From NCBI GenBank assembly GCA_949128115.1, contig OX421962.1, positions 42,183,745-42,247,744 on the forward strand: DNA of 64,000 bases, written 5' to 3'. The DNA is from Anaspis maculata (Eukaryota > Arthropoda > Insecta > Coleoptera > Scraptiidae). A program made the position numbers and the translations under genes. Under the pieces are notes generated by a model. The model ran no database searches and was not told where the DNA came from. It saw only the letters and a list, made by a program, of their open reading frames with translations. Shown here piece by piece: positions 18,840 to 31,500 of the stretch (the stretch's first letter is position 1; each line of letters starts with the position of its first letter).

Positions 18840-21800
18840 TCAAATTTCTTCGTTCAAATCGTAATCTTCTTCTGGAAAGTCTCCGCATTCGACGTTGGCC
18901 GGTTTGACGAACGCTCCGTAGTTGTTTGGACACTCAAAGTAAACTTTACCTTTGAAACTGAAAATGAAATAACGCATGGCTTAAGTACTGTTGCGAGCAT
19001 AACTTTTTGGACATCATTTTTGCCATTAAAAAAAATGTTATGAAGTAGTTCTTACGTAGAGTTTATTGCAAACCTGAAGAATGGTATAGGGTTGTAAAAC
19101 TGTCGCACGAACTGTGTATTGGGGATAGGCTTCAGCTTCAGATACTAGGACTGAGCTGTGACAATATTTGTACGATTTTTGAGAACAACATTCCATAACC
19201 ATAAAGGCTTGCGACGAGTGCGCCACTTTTCGGATAAGGAAGAGGTGTACCATTTAGGTTTGCAATAAACTTTAATATATCTGTAGTACATCCAGCAGAA
19301 CTCGATTCGAGTAACCTTAATGATTTTGTTTTCAAGTTCTTTAAAACTTCGCAGTTGGCTTCACTTGTGATATTCGGCATGATGATTCACGACGACACAC
19401 AGTTGTCCGGGCCATTTTTTAAATGCATTTTTTTGCACAATGCTGCACTGACCGACATAATTTTTTTAACGAGACGTAATGGGCGACGCTCAATTCTATT
19501 TTTATTGAAAAAGCGTTCGTAGTTCGCCGCCTTGTTTTCAATTTTACGCCAACAGCTGCGTTCCTTTTATCATCTGAACTGAGAACTCTCATTTCCATTG
19601 CTAGTTGTGTCTCTCTTCCTCTCATGCAACTCTCGCTTTTTCTCTCTCTAACTGAGGTGAGATTATCTGAGATTTCGTGTAAAAGGAATACAGCTAATAC
19701 ACTAAGGTATCGAGACAGGCATCAGCCTATTTGAAGTGATTTTTCAAACGTATCGTAGAAACCTAATGCCGCCGCTAAAAAAATAGACTTCGAGGCATCG
19801 ACACTTTGGCCTGCTCCAGCTAAACAGACGCGCCAAGTCCTACAGAATTTTGTGGAAAACATCGATCGAACTTCCCGGCAGGCGGCAGCGCTGCGTGGCA
19901 CTGGATTTACGTGTAGAAAAAAAAAACAAAAATCAACATTTAAAAGAGGAGCTTGTGGTGTGGTGGTCAGCGCGTTCGGCTGCCATACCAGAGGTCGCGG
20001 GTTCGATCTCCGCCGGGGACGGATTTTCGCCACGAGAACAAGCTTCTTGGTTTACATGGAATGCTTGCTAAATGCAAGACGTGTGTCGCATAGGACGTAA
20101 ACTACGAACGATGGTGCCGCCCCTACGCGATGTTGGTGGTCGTTGAAAATCCGTACCATTGTTGGAGCACACCTGGGTTCGGAGAAATTTGCGGTATAGT
20201 AGAAGGAAGCATTCACCGGCGTCGGTGTTAGGCCTCGTTGCGGAAATGGACCGACGTTGAATAAACGAAAAAAAAAAATTGAAAAGTTAGCGGACCAAAA
20301 TCTGCAGATTGTGTGAAATCCAAGTGAGTATCTTTAATTTCCTGTTTTCTCTATTTTTTGGGCGATCTGAGGCCCTGCGGGCCGAGTATTTCTCGGTTTC
20401 GCCGGGCGGTCGCGGAAAAGTCTACCTGATTGCATTAGATTACATCAAAGGCCGAAGGCCAAGCCTACACAACGATAACACGTCTCAACGGCACCCGAGT
20501 TGCATTTCCACGCGTGACACGGTAAATTTCTCGAAGGTTTCAATATTTTGATGTCAGCTTAATAGGCAACAAGACAACTTTTGGACAAGCCAATTCCACA
20601 TTAGATAAGAAGGCGGCAAGCCTACAATGCCAAATTATCAAATTTATCCAGGTCACTCGAATCACAGTACTGCTGGGGATACTAAATCATAAAGCCAGCC
20701 AGCAAGCCAATAATTAAATTAAAGGTGCGTTCAGTCAGCTTATTTAGCCGCAAGTTTTAATTTTAGTCGCAAGCTCAGCTGGCTCTTATGGACCAGCTCC
20801 TCAGAACAGCCAATAAGTGATGCAGCGCTTACGGCTAAAACTAAAACCGTGGCTAAATAAGCTGACTGAACGCACCCTAAGTTATAATAGATTATTACAA
20901 TAAAGCAAGATTTTTTTATGTAAAAAAAATGAAAGCAGCGCAGTGAATGGCATTAAGGAGAAGTTTCAATATTTTGACAGCAAATAGGAAAGAAAGCTGA
21001 CCGCGAAAAGTAAATATAAAACACCATAAAATCGATATTTTTTGGCCGTAAGGTCACTAATCTGCAAAACGCATTCGACCTTGATTAATTTTCATTGTTT
21101 TTCACCTATAGGAACATGAAAAATTGGCGCGTTTGATGTCATGTCATGTCCTACATTTCCGCGCTATTCTGTACTCGCCCACCGACAGCTATCGGATCGG
21201 TAGCTAAGGTGGGAACAAATCAAAGTCGGTCCTGTCTAGCTACCGACACAAAATAGCGGCCCAGTCCATTCCATTAATGAAATCGCTATGCCAGATAAAA
21301 AGTAAGCAATTTTCATTACCCAGTGTAAAGAGGTTTTTCCAAATTTTCCATTGATAATACTGGTATCATTACGAGGATAAAATAGGGTGGAATAACAATA
21401 TTTCGAGATTTAAAATGTCGAATCGCACGTGAAAATTGCCTGGATGAATTTTTATCAAGAGCGGTAAGGTTTGTTTCCAGCACATCAGATCTCACTTGCG
21501 CCCGTTCTGAGATAGTAGATAGTGGCAACTGTTCTCACGGCACGCGGTGTTCAGGTTATTTTGGGCCGGCATCTTGTTCTTCCACATTACTGGAGTAGAC
21601 CGTAGACCCTTTTGAGGTCATAGTCCTTGATAGTGAGTATATAAACCGCGCGCCTTGAGCAAAGTACTTTTTTCAGTTCTTAATACGTACTCGCACAGTG
21701 GTACACATATTTCACCGCGCTTAATGAAAATTGTCTACTTTCGTATTGTCAACACTCGAAATATTGCCAGAGAACAGTTCAACCTATTTTTTCCTAGTAA

Positions 21801-23190
21801 TGTTATCACTATCAGTAATATCAATTGTAAGTATTGTAAAAATTGCTGTTGAACTTAGCAATAAAAATTGCTCACTTTGCCTGGCATTCTCCTAAAAATT
21901 GGACTGTCGCAATTTCGACTTCATAAATGAAATGAGGTGATGCAAAAATGTGGGAAACGATACCGCGCCCATGTTTCATGTTTTTTTTTTAGGGGAAAAA
22001 GTTGAAAACAAATTCTTTGCACTAGCCAGACTTCATTTTTAGTAAAGAATGATGGTAACATGGCGACTGATGTTGTGAAGTGTATGATAAAGTCATACGT
22101 TTCCTCTTTGTTTTTGTCACCAAATGCAGGGTCCATTTGATTTTGGTCACAATAAACCTATGGACTATGAAACAATATTTTAATCTCAATTCTGAAGGAC
22201 TGTCTCTTATTTATTGTACGTTTTTGAACAAAGTATTCTGGAGAAAGTCCATTTATTTTTCAATGCTCTATCAACCAGCAAAATGTTTGCAATTAACCAC
22301 CAGACATCCCTGTATAGCCTGCAACCTGCTGCATGGCAACGTATAGACGATAGTCAAGAACGGACCAGCACAGGCGAAGTCTTAATGAACCGTGCGCCTG
22401 GAGGCCCCAGTGATTGGATGGACCGACCATCAAGCATCCAAGCATCCCGTTGAAATATTTTTCAATTTCAATCCTAAATTGCATGTCAAATTGAAACATC
22501 TTCCAACACATCAAGAGTAAAAGACAAAACGTACGATCCATCATTTTTGCCCAAAGGTTCATCATATTTGACTCCAATCCAGTATCCAGATAGAGTTTCA
22601 ACTTGTCCCGTGTACATCACAGTTCCCAGCCTACTCGGAGCATTTGCAACGGTAACTTTACACCTTGAACCCACAGGTGTAGATTCAGCCAGCTTCTTTT
22701 CCTCCTCTTCCAACTGCTTCTTCTTCTCCTTGTTTTCTTCATTATACTGCCCCAGTTTGTTCCTTACCAAGAAAGCTCTCACTGAATTGGTTTTCTTATT
22801 GTACTCCTCATCTGAAACCTCAAATTTTTCAACATTCCCTAAATCTAATTCATCCCTCAGAGCGAATTTGTCGATCACATGAAGCCTCATCCCGTCTTCC
22901 AGCGGGTAGGAACCCAGCAAGGCGTTGTCATTTGTAAGTTCACAGATGTGATGGTTGTCTTTCGTGTAAGCTTGGACTTGCATGGTACCACAATTTCCTC
23001 CGGTGATGAGCTCTAGTTTTGCCTGAAAATTTAAGTTTTTGACTGCTTTTGGAGTACCTATGTAGTTTACCTTCAGATCCTGGATCGTCAGGTCTTTTGG
23101 GAAGCGTTTCTCGTTGAATGATATATCATCTTTGGACGTGGAAATGTTGAGTTTCACGTAGTCAGAAGTAATTACTCTGAAATCGGCCAT
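18840..23190 (-). CDS. TBCB: Tubulin folding cofactor B (TBCB), three exons, 241 aa
   Basis: Cytoplasmic chaperone that, with TBCE, handles alpha-tubulin for folding and turnover. Exons on the minus strand: 23190-23071, 23022-22535 and 18957-18840, 726 nt in one frame. The N-terminal ubiquitin-like domain (about 1-95: [43 protein letters not shown]) leads into a helical linker ([17 protein letters not shown], Glu/Lys-rich) and a CAP-Gly domain ([18 protein letters not shown] then [18 protein letters not shown]). It ends [14 protein letters not shown], the acidic tail typical of the family. A 48-bp intron (23070-23023, gtaaac...tttcag) has no stop in frame and would otherwise add 16 residues not found in the family, so I removed it. 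Intron 2 (3.6 kb) holds a SINE and MITEs. Divergent from DDX10. Confidence 0.94.
19138..19380 (-). CDS. Unrecognised 80-aa open frame inside TBCB intron 2
   Basis: ATG at 19380 opens an 80-codon frame beginning [19 protein letters not shown], with later [19 protein letters not shown] and [18 protein letters not shown], ending TGA. A second frame on the same strand (downstream to about 19055) reads [18 protein letters not shown], so a frameshift or splice could join them. I recognise no family. The composition is protein-like rather than repeat-like. It lies on the same strand as TBCB, between TBCB exons 2 and 3. It may be a small nested gene, a broken gene, or chance. Confidence 0.28.
   Translation of the reverse strand: MPNITSEANCEVLKNLKTKSLRLLESSSAGCTTDILKFIANLNGTPLPYPKSGALVASLYGYGMLFSKIVQILSQLSPSI
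19554..19695. mobile_element. AGCTGCGTTCC MITE, uninterrupted copy (142 bp)
   Basis: Ends AGCTGCGTTCCTTTTA and AAAAGGAATACAGCT are inverted. The body has CTCTCTCT-rich and CTGAGGTGAGATTATCTGAG blocks that recur at the right end of the interrupted copy (10404-11624). Confidence 0.72.
19946..20278 (+). mobile_element. tRNA-derived SINE, about 330 bp with A-tail
   Basis: The head resembles a tRNA: A-box-like GTGTGGTGGTCAGCGCG and B box GGTTCGATCTCC spaced as in a Pol III promoter. A unique body of about 250 bp follows, then GAATAAACG plus a run of ten A ending at 20278. The structure is that of a retroposed SINE. It lies in TBCB intron 2, opposite strand. Confidence 0.75.
20724..20876. mobile_element. 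MITE family C, copy 1 (153 bp)
   Basis: GGTGCGTTCAGTCAGCTTAT at the left and its near-complement (GGCTAAATAAGCTGACTGAA then CGCACC) at the right. The body reads as alternating AGTTTTAATTTTAGTCGC-type blocks. Other copies are at 36211-36704 and 52526-52719. Confidence 0.82.
20877..21529. other. TBCB intron 2 spacer, nothing firm
   Basis: About 650 bp. A weak inverted pair at 21164-21262 (GCGCTATTCTGT versus ACAAAATAGCGGC, both with CCGA/TCGG blocks) could be another small MITE. No exon or RNA gene recognised. Confidence 0.35.
21530..21900 (+). other. Possible solo LTR or cryptic promoter unit
   Basis: TATATAAA (21638-21645) is followed by TCAGTT, an arthropod-type initiator, with A at 21675, and by AATAAA near 21861. 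Promoter, start site and poly(A) signal inside about 230 bp is the layout of an LTR. I could not define TG...CA ends or a target duplication. Confidence 0.25.
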
Positions 23191-23482
23191 AATGGGAATA
23201 GCTGAGTTTTATTCGATTTCGGTGGGATTTTCCAAATTAATTACTTCCAATTTTCTTTTGTTTGTGTTCACATTTGAGGTTGACAGAAAAGAAGACAGGA
23301 GACAGGCACTTGACAATTGACAGATCTGCCAAATAATTGCAACTGCAGCGTTGCCAGTACTAGCTGTTTCTCGTTAAAGTGGCGATTTTTGTGTGGCAAT
23401 GAACAATTTCCACTGACGTCACGCAGCTCGGAGTAGCTATACAGCTCGGTCTTGAACAGCTGATTCGGGGCAACGTCAGTCA

Positions 23483-23667
23483 GGGCCGCTATTCTTGAAT
23501 CGTGTGAGAAAAGTCCCTGGAAGTAAAATACATTCCGCAGTACACTGATGTAAATAGTGAATGTTGCCTAAAATCGTGGTTTTTAGGCAACTTTCGCTAC
23601 AGAAATGTAGTACGGATTATATAAAACTCCCAGGGACTTTACTCACATGATTCAAGAATAGCGGCCC
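23483..23667. mobile_element. MITE with TIRs of about 38 bp (GGGCCGCTATTCTTGAATC)
   Basis: GGGCCGCTATTCTTGAATC at the left and GATTCAAGAATAGCGGCCC at the right, with AAAGTCCCTGG continuing the match inward. The length is 185 bp. It lies about 290 bp upstream of the TBCB start codon. Confidence 0.82.
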
Positions 23668-23817
23668 AGATGTGCGTTATCTGTCACGGGGCACGTCGGC
23701 TACGTCAGTCATGTGCTTCAGTCAGATTGGTAGTAACTAGTATGTCAATCAGTCAGTCGGTGTGTGAAAGTAACTGGTGTCACAAAGTTTTGTCAAACTA
23801 GCACGTATGTACTCTAT

Positions 23818-25273
23818 TGCGGCGGTTAACGACCATTTTTCAGGGAAACCTGGCATTTTGTGATAAAAGCATGAAATTTGGCATATACGCTCTACAGACT
23901 CTTCTTTACTATTTACGCGGCGGACCCACGATGGAACCGCCGTGCAGCTGTCAGAATTGTCATTTGCCTACCTTCCAGGGGCAAAAACTGAATTCGGTTA
24001 TCGAGCTGATTCAAAAGTGACGTACGTCTATCAATGCAGTAGACCTTCACAGTATAACTTCACCAAAACAGATGTCAATATTACAAAAGGAGGGGGAATG
24101 GGAGGGGATAGTTCAAGCCGCGGCACAGATTTTTGTATTTGTTAATTTCGGACCAAATTGATAAGTTTGGGTTCGTTTTCAACTAAATTACATCTTCTGA
24201 ATTCAAATTGAATGTTGTAATTGCAGTTTGAAAAAAAAAGATTTTGTTTTGTTACCAAAAAAATATATTTCAGAAAAAAATTTAGACTTTTTTCATTTTG
24301 ACTTGCATCCTAATTCAAGACATTCGAAGTAGAAATCGTTATTTAGTTCACTTCTTCAAAGCTTCCTGCACATGAAAACCATGTACGAGACCTGATTTTT
24401 ATTTTGACAAGTTCGTGAGCCTCATTTGTTCCTAAAGTCGTGAAAGTAATATGCAATCATTCTCATGTACGAATAGAAGTGTGCGTGCAAAGGTATCGTG
24501 GCGATTCTGACAGCTGCACGGCGGTTCCGTCATGGGTACACCTCTTATATCGTAAAGGACAGTCCATAGACCATTTATGCCAAGTTTCAGGCTTTTATCA
24601 CAAACTGCAAGGCTTTGCACGCACACCTCCATTCGTACATGAAAATTAATAAAATTATTGGATATTACTTCTACGACTTTAGAAACAAATGAGGCTCACG
24701 ATCTTGTCTGAGTAAAAATCAGGTCTCGTACATGGTTTTTATGTACAGGAAGCTTTGAAAAAGTGAACTAAATAAGGATTCCCACTTCGAATGCCCGGAA
24801 TTAATATTAAAGTCAAATTGAAAAAAGACTAAGATTTCTTTCTGAGAAATATATTTTTTTTCAACAAAACTAATTTTTTTCTTCAAACTGCAATCACAAC
24901 ATTTAATCTGAACTCAGAAGATGTAATTTAGTCGGAAATGACACCAAACTTGTCAATTTGGTTCAAATTAAAAAAATCTGTGCCGCGGCTAGAACTATCC
25001 CCTCCCATTCCCCCTTCTTTCGTAATATTGACATCTGTTTTGGTGAAATTATACTGTGAAGGTCTACTGCATTGATAGACGTCACTTTTGAATCAGCTTG
25101 ATAACCGACTTCAGTTTTTGCCCCTGGAAGGTAGACAAATGCCAATTCTGACAGCTGCACGGCGGTTCCATCGTGGGTCCGCCTCGTAAATAGTAAAGGA
25201 CAGTCTGTAGGGCGTATGTGCCAAATTTCATGCTTTTATCACAAAATGCAAGGTGGTTCTTACTAACCGCCGC
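23818..25273. repeat. 1.46-kb palindrome between the divergent TBCB and DDX10 genes
   Basis: TGCGGCGGTTAACGACC at the left returns inverted at 25264-25273. The arms, with blocks such as GGATGGAACCGCCGTGCAGC-like and CAATGCAGTAGACCTTCACA, match for some 700 bp each around a centre near 24545. The block GACAGCTGCACGGCGGTTCC appears a third time near 24508. No intact protein. Confidence 0.82.
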
Positions 25274-25578
25274 ACTACTCACGTTGCCCCGAATCAGTCG
25301 TTCGACACGTGCGTGTGACGTCATGTGGAAATGGTCTATTGAAATTGTTCGCTTGGGCTTGAAAAAAAAACACAAATCTTGACTGTTACGAATCAAAAAT
25401 GTTCGATTCAGAAAAAGAAGTTATTCATTATTTGATTTTCCATTTGGCGACTTTCCCAGTGAGATTTGGATTTGACTACGAGAATCAGGGAATACTGGCA
25501 ACACTGCGTCACTAGTGTCAGTGGACATGTGTGTGTCACAGAAATTAACATAACCTAGTAAAACGTGTGCAGGTTGAA

Positions 25579-28500
25579 ATGGAGAAACAAGTAAAAATTC
25601 AGGATAAATCGAAAGGTAAAAACAAGAAAAAAGACAAAAGAAAACTTGGGGTGAAAACCAAAAAGAATTTTGGCAAAAAAGTGTTTAAACCAAAGCAAAA
25701 TAAGAACAAGGAGGAGAAAGCAGTAATTGATAAACTGCAAGCAAAATATAATGATGTAGGTAAATCACCCTTTTATAATGTAGTCTTGTAATAAAATGTA
25801 TTATTTTTAGATCGACGTCGATAAAGTGAACACATTTGACGATTTGCCTTTATCAGCTAACACTTTGAAAGGGCTGAGGACTTGCAATTACCTAAAGCCC
25901 ACAGACATACAGAAGCAAACGATAAAACTTGCTTTGACAGGAGAGGATGTCCTGGGGGCTGCCCAGACTGGTTCGGGAAAAACATTGGCATTCCTTATTC
26001 CTGTTTTGGAAAGATTGTACATCAAACAGTGGACTAAGTTGGATGGGATTGGCGCCGTAATAATCACACCTACTCGTGAATTGGCTTACCAGATTTTTAA
26101 AACTCTTGAACAACTTGCACTACCTCACAGATACACAACTGGATTTGTTGTTGGAGGTAAAGACTTGAGATATGAGTGGTCAGTAGTGGGCCAGTGCAAC
26201 ATCATAGTTTGCACACCTGGTCGACTTCTACAACACATGGATGAGAATTCATCTTTTGACTGTGTGAACCTGGAAGTATTGGTTTTGGATGAAGCAGATC
26301 GGTGCTTGGACATGGGATTTCAACAAACCATGAACGCAATCATCGCCAATTTGCCTCCGACTCGTCAAACGTTGCTTTTCTCTGCCACACAAACAAAATC
26401 AGTAAAGGACTTGGCCAGATTGAGTCTGAAGAATCCGCGCTATGTTTCGGTACATGAACATTTCACTTACAGCACCCCAGAAGGTTTACAGCAAAACTAC
26501 GTTGTGTGCGAATTGAAAGACAAAGTTTCTATGCTTTGGTCGTTCATAAAGAACAATCCGAAACAAAAAATTATCATTTTTCTTGCTAGCTGTAAGCAAG
26601 TTAAATATTTATCTGAAATTTTTACCAGGTAAATTACACGTTAATGTACAGTTTTTATAGCATGTTAACGCTGATTATTCTTTTTCAGGAATCGCAGTGG
26701 GACTAAGATAATGGCTTTGTATGGGACACTTCACCAAATGAGAAGGCTGGACATTTATAATGATTTTTGCAATAAAACTTCCGCCGTACTTTTTGCAACC
26801 GATATAGCTGCCAGAGGTTTAGACTTTCCAGAAGTTCACTGGGTGGTACAGGGAGATTGTCCTGAAGATGCAGAAACTTACATCCATAGAGTTGGTAGGA
26901 CTGCACGGTTTCATAGAGGTGGAAAAAGTTTACTGCTGCTGATGCCCAGTGAATTGAGTATGTTGGATGACTTGAAGGAGAAAAAAGTGCCAATCCAAAA
27001 ACATAAGTAAGATTTTTATTTCTCTATCTCTGCTCTACAGGGTTCTTTCGGTTTGGTCATCCATATTTTGAAGCTTCTTCTAGTCATCCTGATTCATTTA
27101 AATGTTACATAATGTGTTATGCGTCTCACTTTCTTCTTGAAAAATACAGAATGTCCATAGGTGAAGATGAAACAAAAATAAAGGTGGAATTGAAACTTTC
27201 TATATATCCCATACACTTTCTATTTCCAGTAGAATGACTTTTTGGGGCAAAAATAAAGTGATAAGCTGGAGTGGTAGGAGAATACGGCCGATGGCCAGTG
27301 ATAGTTTCGCTCCAAAACTGCAGGTGCCATCAGCCGTAGCTGTAGCCCCTCAGCTTGTCACTTTATTTCTGCTCCAAAAAGTCATTCTACTGAAAATAGA
27401 AAGTGAATGGGATATAGTAACTATTTATATTCAGGCAGTAATACAGTGTCCTTTTGTCGAGGCTAAGCATGGGTATCTCGCCTATCTTAAGAGATACAAT
27501 GCTGGTTAAATTATGAAAAAGTTGCGCATTTTCATGACGATCAATGATCCAAAAAGATAATTGATCCATCAGTTTTAGTTTTCGAGATATCGTTAAAAAA
27601 ACAGGTATTTGAATTTTTTCCAAGGGGAATAGAGTATTATACTAAAATTTTTTTTTATTGAAATGGAAACTACATTGAAAAATAATTGACCCGTGTGTTT
27701 TTTTATTCCGTCAAAAACTGTATCGTTTGGGCGTAATAAATAAATAACATCAACTAGTTCTGACGTCACAGCGAGTCACCGCCTATACTGCCTGTGTAAA
27801 TGACGTCAGAAATAGGCAGAATATAGGAATTTCGTTTATTTATTGCGGCCAAACGATACAATTTTTGGCCAAATAAAAAAATACGGGTCAGTTATTTTTC
27901 CATATAGTTTCTGTTTCCATCAAAAACAAAATATTTTTTTCAAAGTATAACACTCCGTTCAAAGCTGCCAAAATCTTTATACTATAGTAGGTTCACTTGT
28001 ACTGTGACTCTAGTTGGCTGGGCAAACTTTTTACTTAAGCATTGTAGGCTTGCCGCCTTTTTACCTGGTGTGAAACTGACTTCTCTAGAAGTAAAGTTAT
28101 ATTTCTTATCAAATTGATATTCAAATATTGGAAAACTGACCATACGTGGAAATGCAACTAGAGGGACGCAGAGCTGTATTACCATCATTTAGACACCAGA
28201 ACCCTACGGGGCCGCCTTTAATTTAAGTCATCTTGACGGCGGCCATTGAAGGCCGTCGAAAACTCGTTCCGCCAAGGTTCAAAACGAAAGCAAATTGAAA
28301 ACTGAAGGTACTTACATGAATTTCGGTCCAATACGCAACTTTGAGCGGCTGGGTTTTTTGAAATTCGGTTTAATAAACTTTTTCACGTAAATCCTGCTGC
28401 AACAGCAGGCCTGCTGGGATGTTCCTTGTCTTGCCAATAGTTCTTCATGATTCGGCGTGTCTTTTCGACTGGAAAAGGGGAAAGGATTGATGATTCCATG

Positions 28501-31500
28501 GGACCCTTTTTTTTTGGACGAAGGACTAGTATTTTTTCAGTTTGAATCACGTAAAGTTGAACCGGCTTCGAGAGCTTCGAAATATTTTTGACACCTGTCA
28601 AATGTCAAAGCTGCTTTAGGTCGAAAAATTACTACATTTTCCAACAAAATAGAAAAAAGCGCCAGACATCACGTCCTGCAAAAATGTTCCGTCTATCTGC
28701 AGAGAAAATGCGAAAAAAATGTGTTCCAAAAGTGGTCCGAACGACTTCGTGTCTCTCGTGAATTATTGTGCCAAATGAAGCCAGAATAGCTAACCGCAAA
28801 GTTTTGGGGATTTTCTATATTTCAGATTTGGAAACTTAGAAACAAAACTTCACAGCCGACTAGAATCACGGTACAAGTGAACATACTATAGCTTTCAAAA
28901 CAACCAAGATGCGACATTCAACTTTTTTCTCTTATGGACGCCATATTGGATTTTGACATTTCTTAATACATACAGTATTCTTTTCTGGTTACAACGATGT
29001 GTCACATGTGACTGTTGAACAGGCTGTTGAATAAATGTTGACATTTACGAGGTTTTTTATTGTCGGTGCTGATTTTGTTTCCAAAGCACTCTTTGAAAAA
29101 TAAAATAGTATATTATAGCACAAGTTTTATAAGACATCGTATTGTCACACGCGACGAGTGTGACAATAGGTCTTATAAAACGTGTGTTATGTACTTCTTG
29201 GTTATATACAATTTTTTTTGCAACTATTTCATGCTTTTTTTCAATGAAAAAATGTAAAATATGTGCCTCTGCTAACAACATTGTTGGAAATAGGGTGATT
29301 GCATGAAATTCGTTCACCTGATCACCGGCAGACAGCGCAAGGATCTAGTTATGTTTTGACGTTTGTTAGGGAATTGCATTGGGGCCATATACAAGGATTG
29401 GGGCACACAACAGGTGTAAGGAATTGTTAGAATGATTAGAAATCACTATATCGATCTCGTAAACGCCGAACCAAACAGTATGTGAATAAAACACGTAAAA
29501 AATGACAGTATTTAGTGAGGTTAGTCCGGTTGACGTTGACTTCGCATGGATGAAACTTGACAGATGACAATTACACTATTGACATTTTGCCATAAACTCC
29601 CTCTACATACAATCACCCTATTGCCTTTGACGGTAAAAGCACAGTTCATCATCAGAAATGAGCCGGATTTTTCTGAAATAAAGCCTTTCTGCGAAGTGAT
29701 GTCATCTAAGCTGTCTCTTCTGTCAGTGAATGCTGTCATGTCGATGTCATGCCTGCTGATATCGCCAACATTTTGGATAAAAAAAAGATACGCGAATGAC
29801 GTTATTTGCGTATCGAAATAACTTTCTTATGATCGCAAAATAGGAAAAAAAATTTAGCCCTAAAACATTTATTCAACAGTGACATGTGACACATCGTTGT
29901 AACCAGAAAAAAATCAAAAAAATACTGTATTCAAAAATGTCAAAATCCAATATTGCGCCCATAAGAGAAAAAAGTTTAATGTCGTATTTCGGTTGTTTTG
30001 AAAGCTAGAATAAACATTTTGGCAGCTTTGAATTTCTCTGGGAAAAGTGCTCCATTAATGTCTTAATTAGAAAAGGCCACCATCAACCGTTTTTCAAATA
30101 AAAAATTGAAACAAAAATTACAAATTTTTGTCTTTCCACGATATCTTGAAAACTATAATACCTGATAGGTCAAATATCTTTTTGGATCATTGATCGTCAT
30201 GAAAATGCGCAACTTTTTTCTAATTCAACCGACTTTGTATCTCTGAAGATAAGCGAGATACCCATGCTTAGCCTCGAAAAACGGACAGCCTGTATGCAGG
30301 TGTCCCAGAATCGGTGGCAGAAAAACAAACTGTAGACTTCCTATTTTGATGTGAAGACCTCCTGTGCATTTTGTTTTCCGAAATTCGGCTCCATGATGGA
30401 GATACTCGACCTCAAAGTTCAATTTTTCCATGTTTTTTTTTTTAGCGAATAACTCATAAACAGCTCGACATACCAAGTTGTAATTTGACAGCAATAGTTG
30501 GGCTTCACTGTCTACTTCTAAGTCTTTCAGAAAAATTCCACAGGCGGATCCAAAATTGAATTAGGGAAACAATAAAAAAAGTCAAAAAAAAATCATAACC
30601 CATCTCAACATCATCTAAGGACTGTATGCCTACTTTCCGTCATCAACTCTGGAACACCTCTTATGAAATCTTTCATGAATACGAAGCCCATACAAAATAA
30701 TTAAAAAACCTTCGACATTTATTATTAAAGTTATGGAGAATCAAAGGGTCAAAGGCTGCGCATTTTGGACTTTACCGATAATTTTCACTTTGGAACGTTT
30801 ACATGAGGCACCATTCATCACATAGTAGCAAAAGCAGGGGGCAGACTCAACGCTATAAAAATCAGCAACCAGGGTGACATCGATTCAAGATTTCTGAGAT
30901 TGACCAAGACCTGCGACGGTGTTGGCTTTTATGGAATTAAATTATAAATAAACTACCATTCTCAATGAGGAAGCATAACCGTCATAAATGCAAGACCAAA
31001 GTTGAAGAATTTCTTTGCGCAAATGCATTTTATAAATTCGATGTACCTATTCATGTTTTGTAATGTTATGTTGTATTACATCATTTGATGTACATATTGC
31101 TTTTTTACATTTTTGCTTGTTTGTGACGTGTGTAAACTTACTCTGTATTATCCATTCGAAGCTTAAAAAAACCACAGTTGCCTCTGATATTTTTTCTTCA
31201 AGTTTAACAATCTGATACATTGATGGATTGGAAAAGTCAAAATGATTTAATCAAATTTGTCAAAGTGATGTTTGCTCTGCTGGATTGCCGTTTTAATTCA
31301 ATTGTTAGGTCAGCTTTTGACACTGCCACGATATTTTCATTCGTTTTCGTTTTGAAAACGCCGTTATTCACGTTATTTCAATAGTGAAAGTACTGAGAAG
31401 TGCAACAGTAAGAATATACAGTTTAAAAAGTGATCGAGGCGAACCCAGTTCTATCGCCGTAGTGTGATTTAGTCGCCAATTGACCTCGTGACCTGAGCTC

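Noticed and set aside
22293..22882. Serine- and methionine-rich frames around the TBCB second exon
   Set aside because: Either antisense to TBCB or read-through past its donor at 22534.
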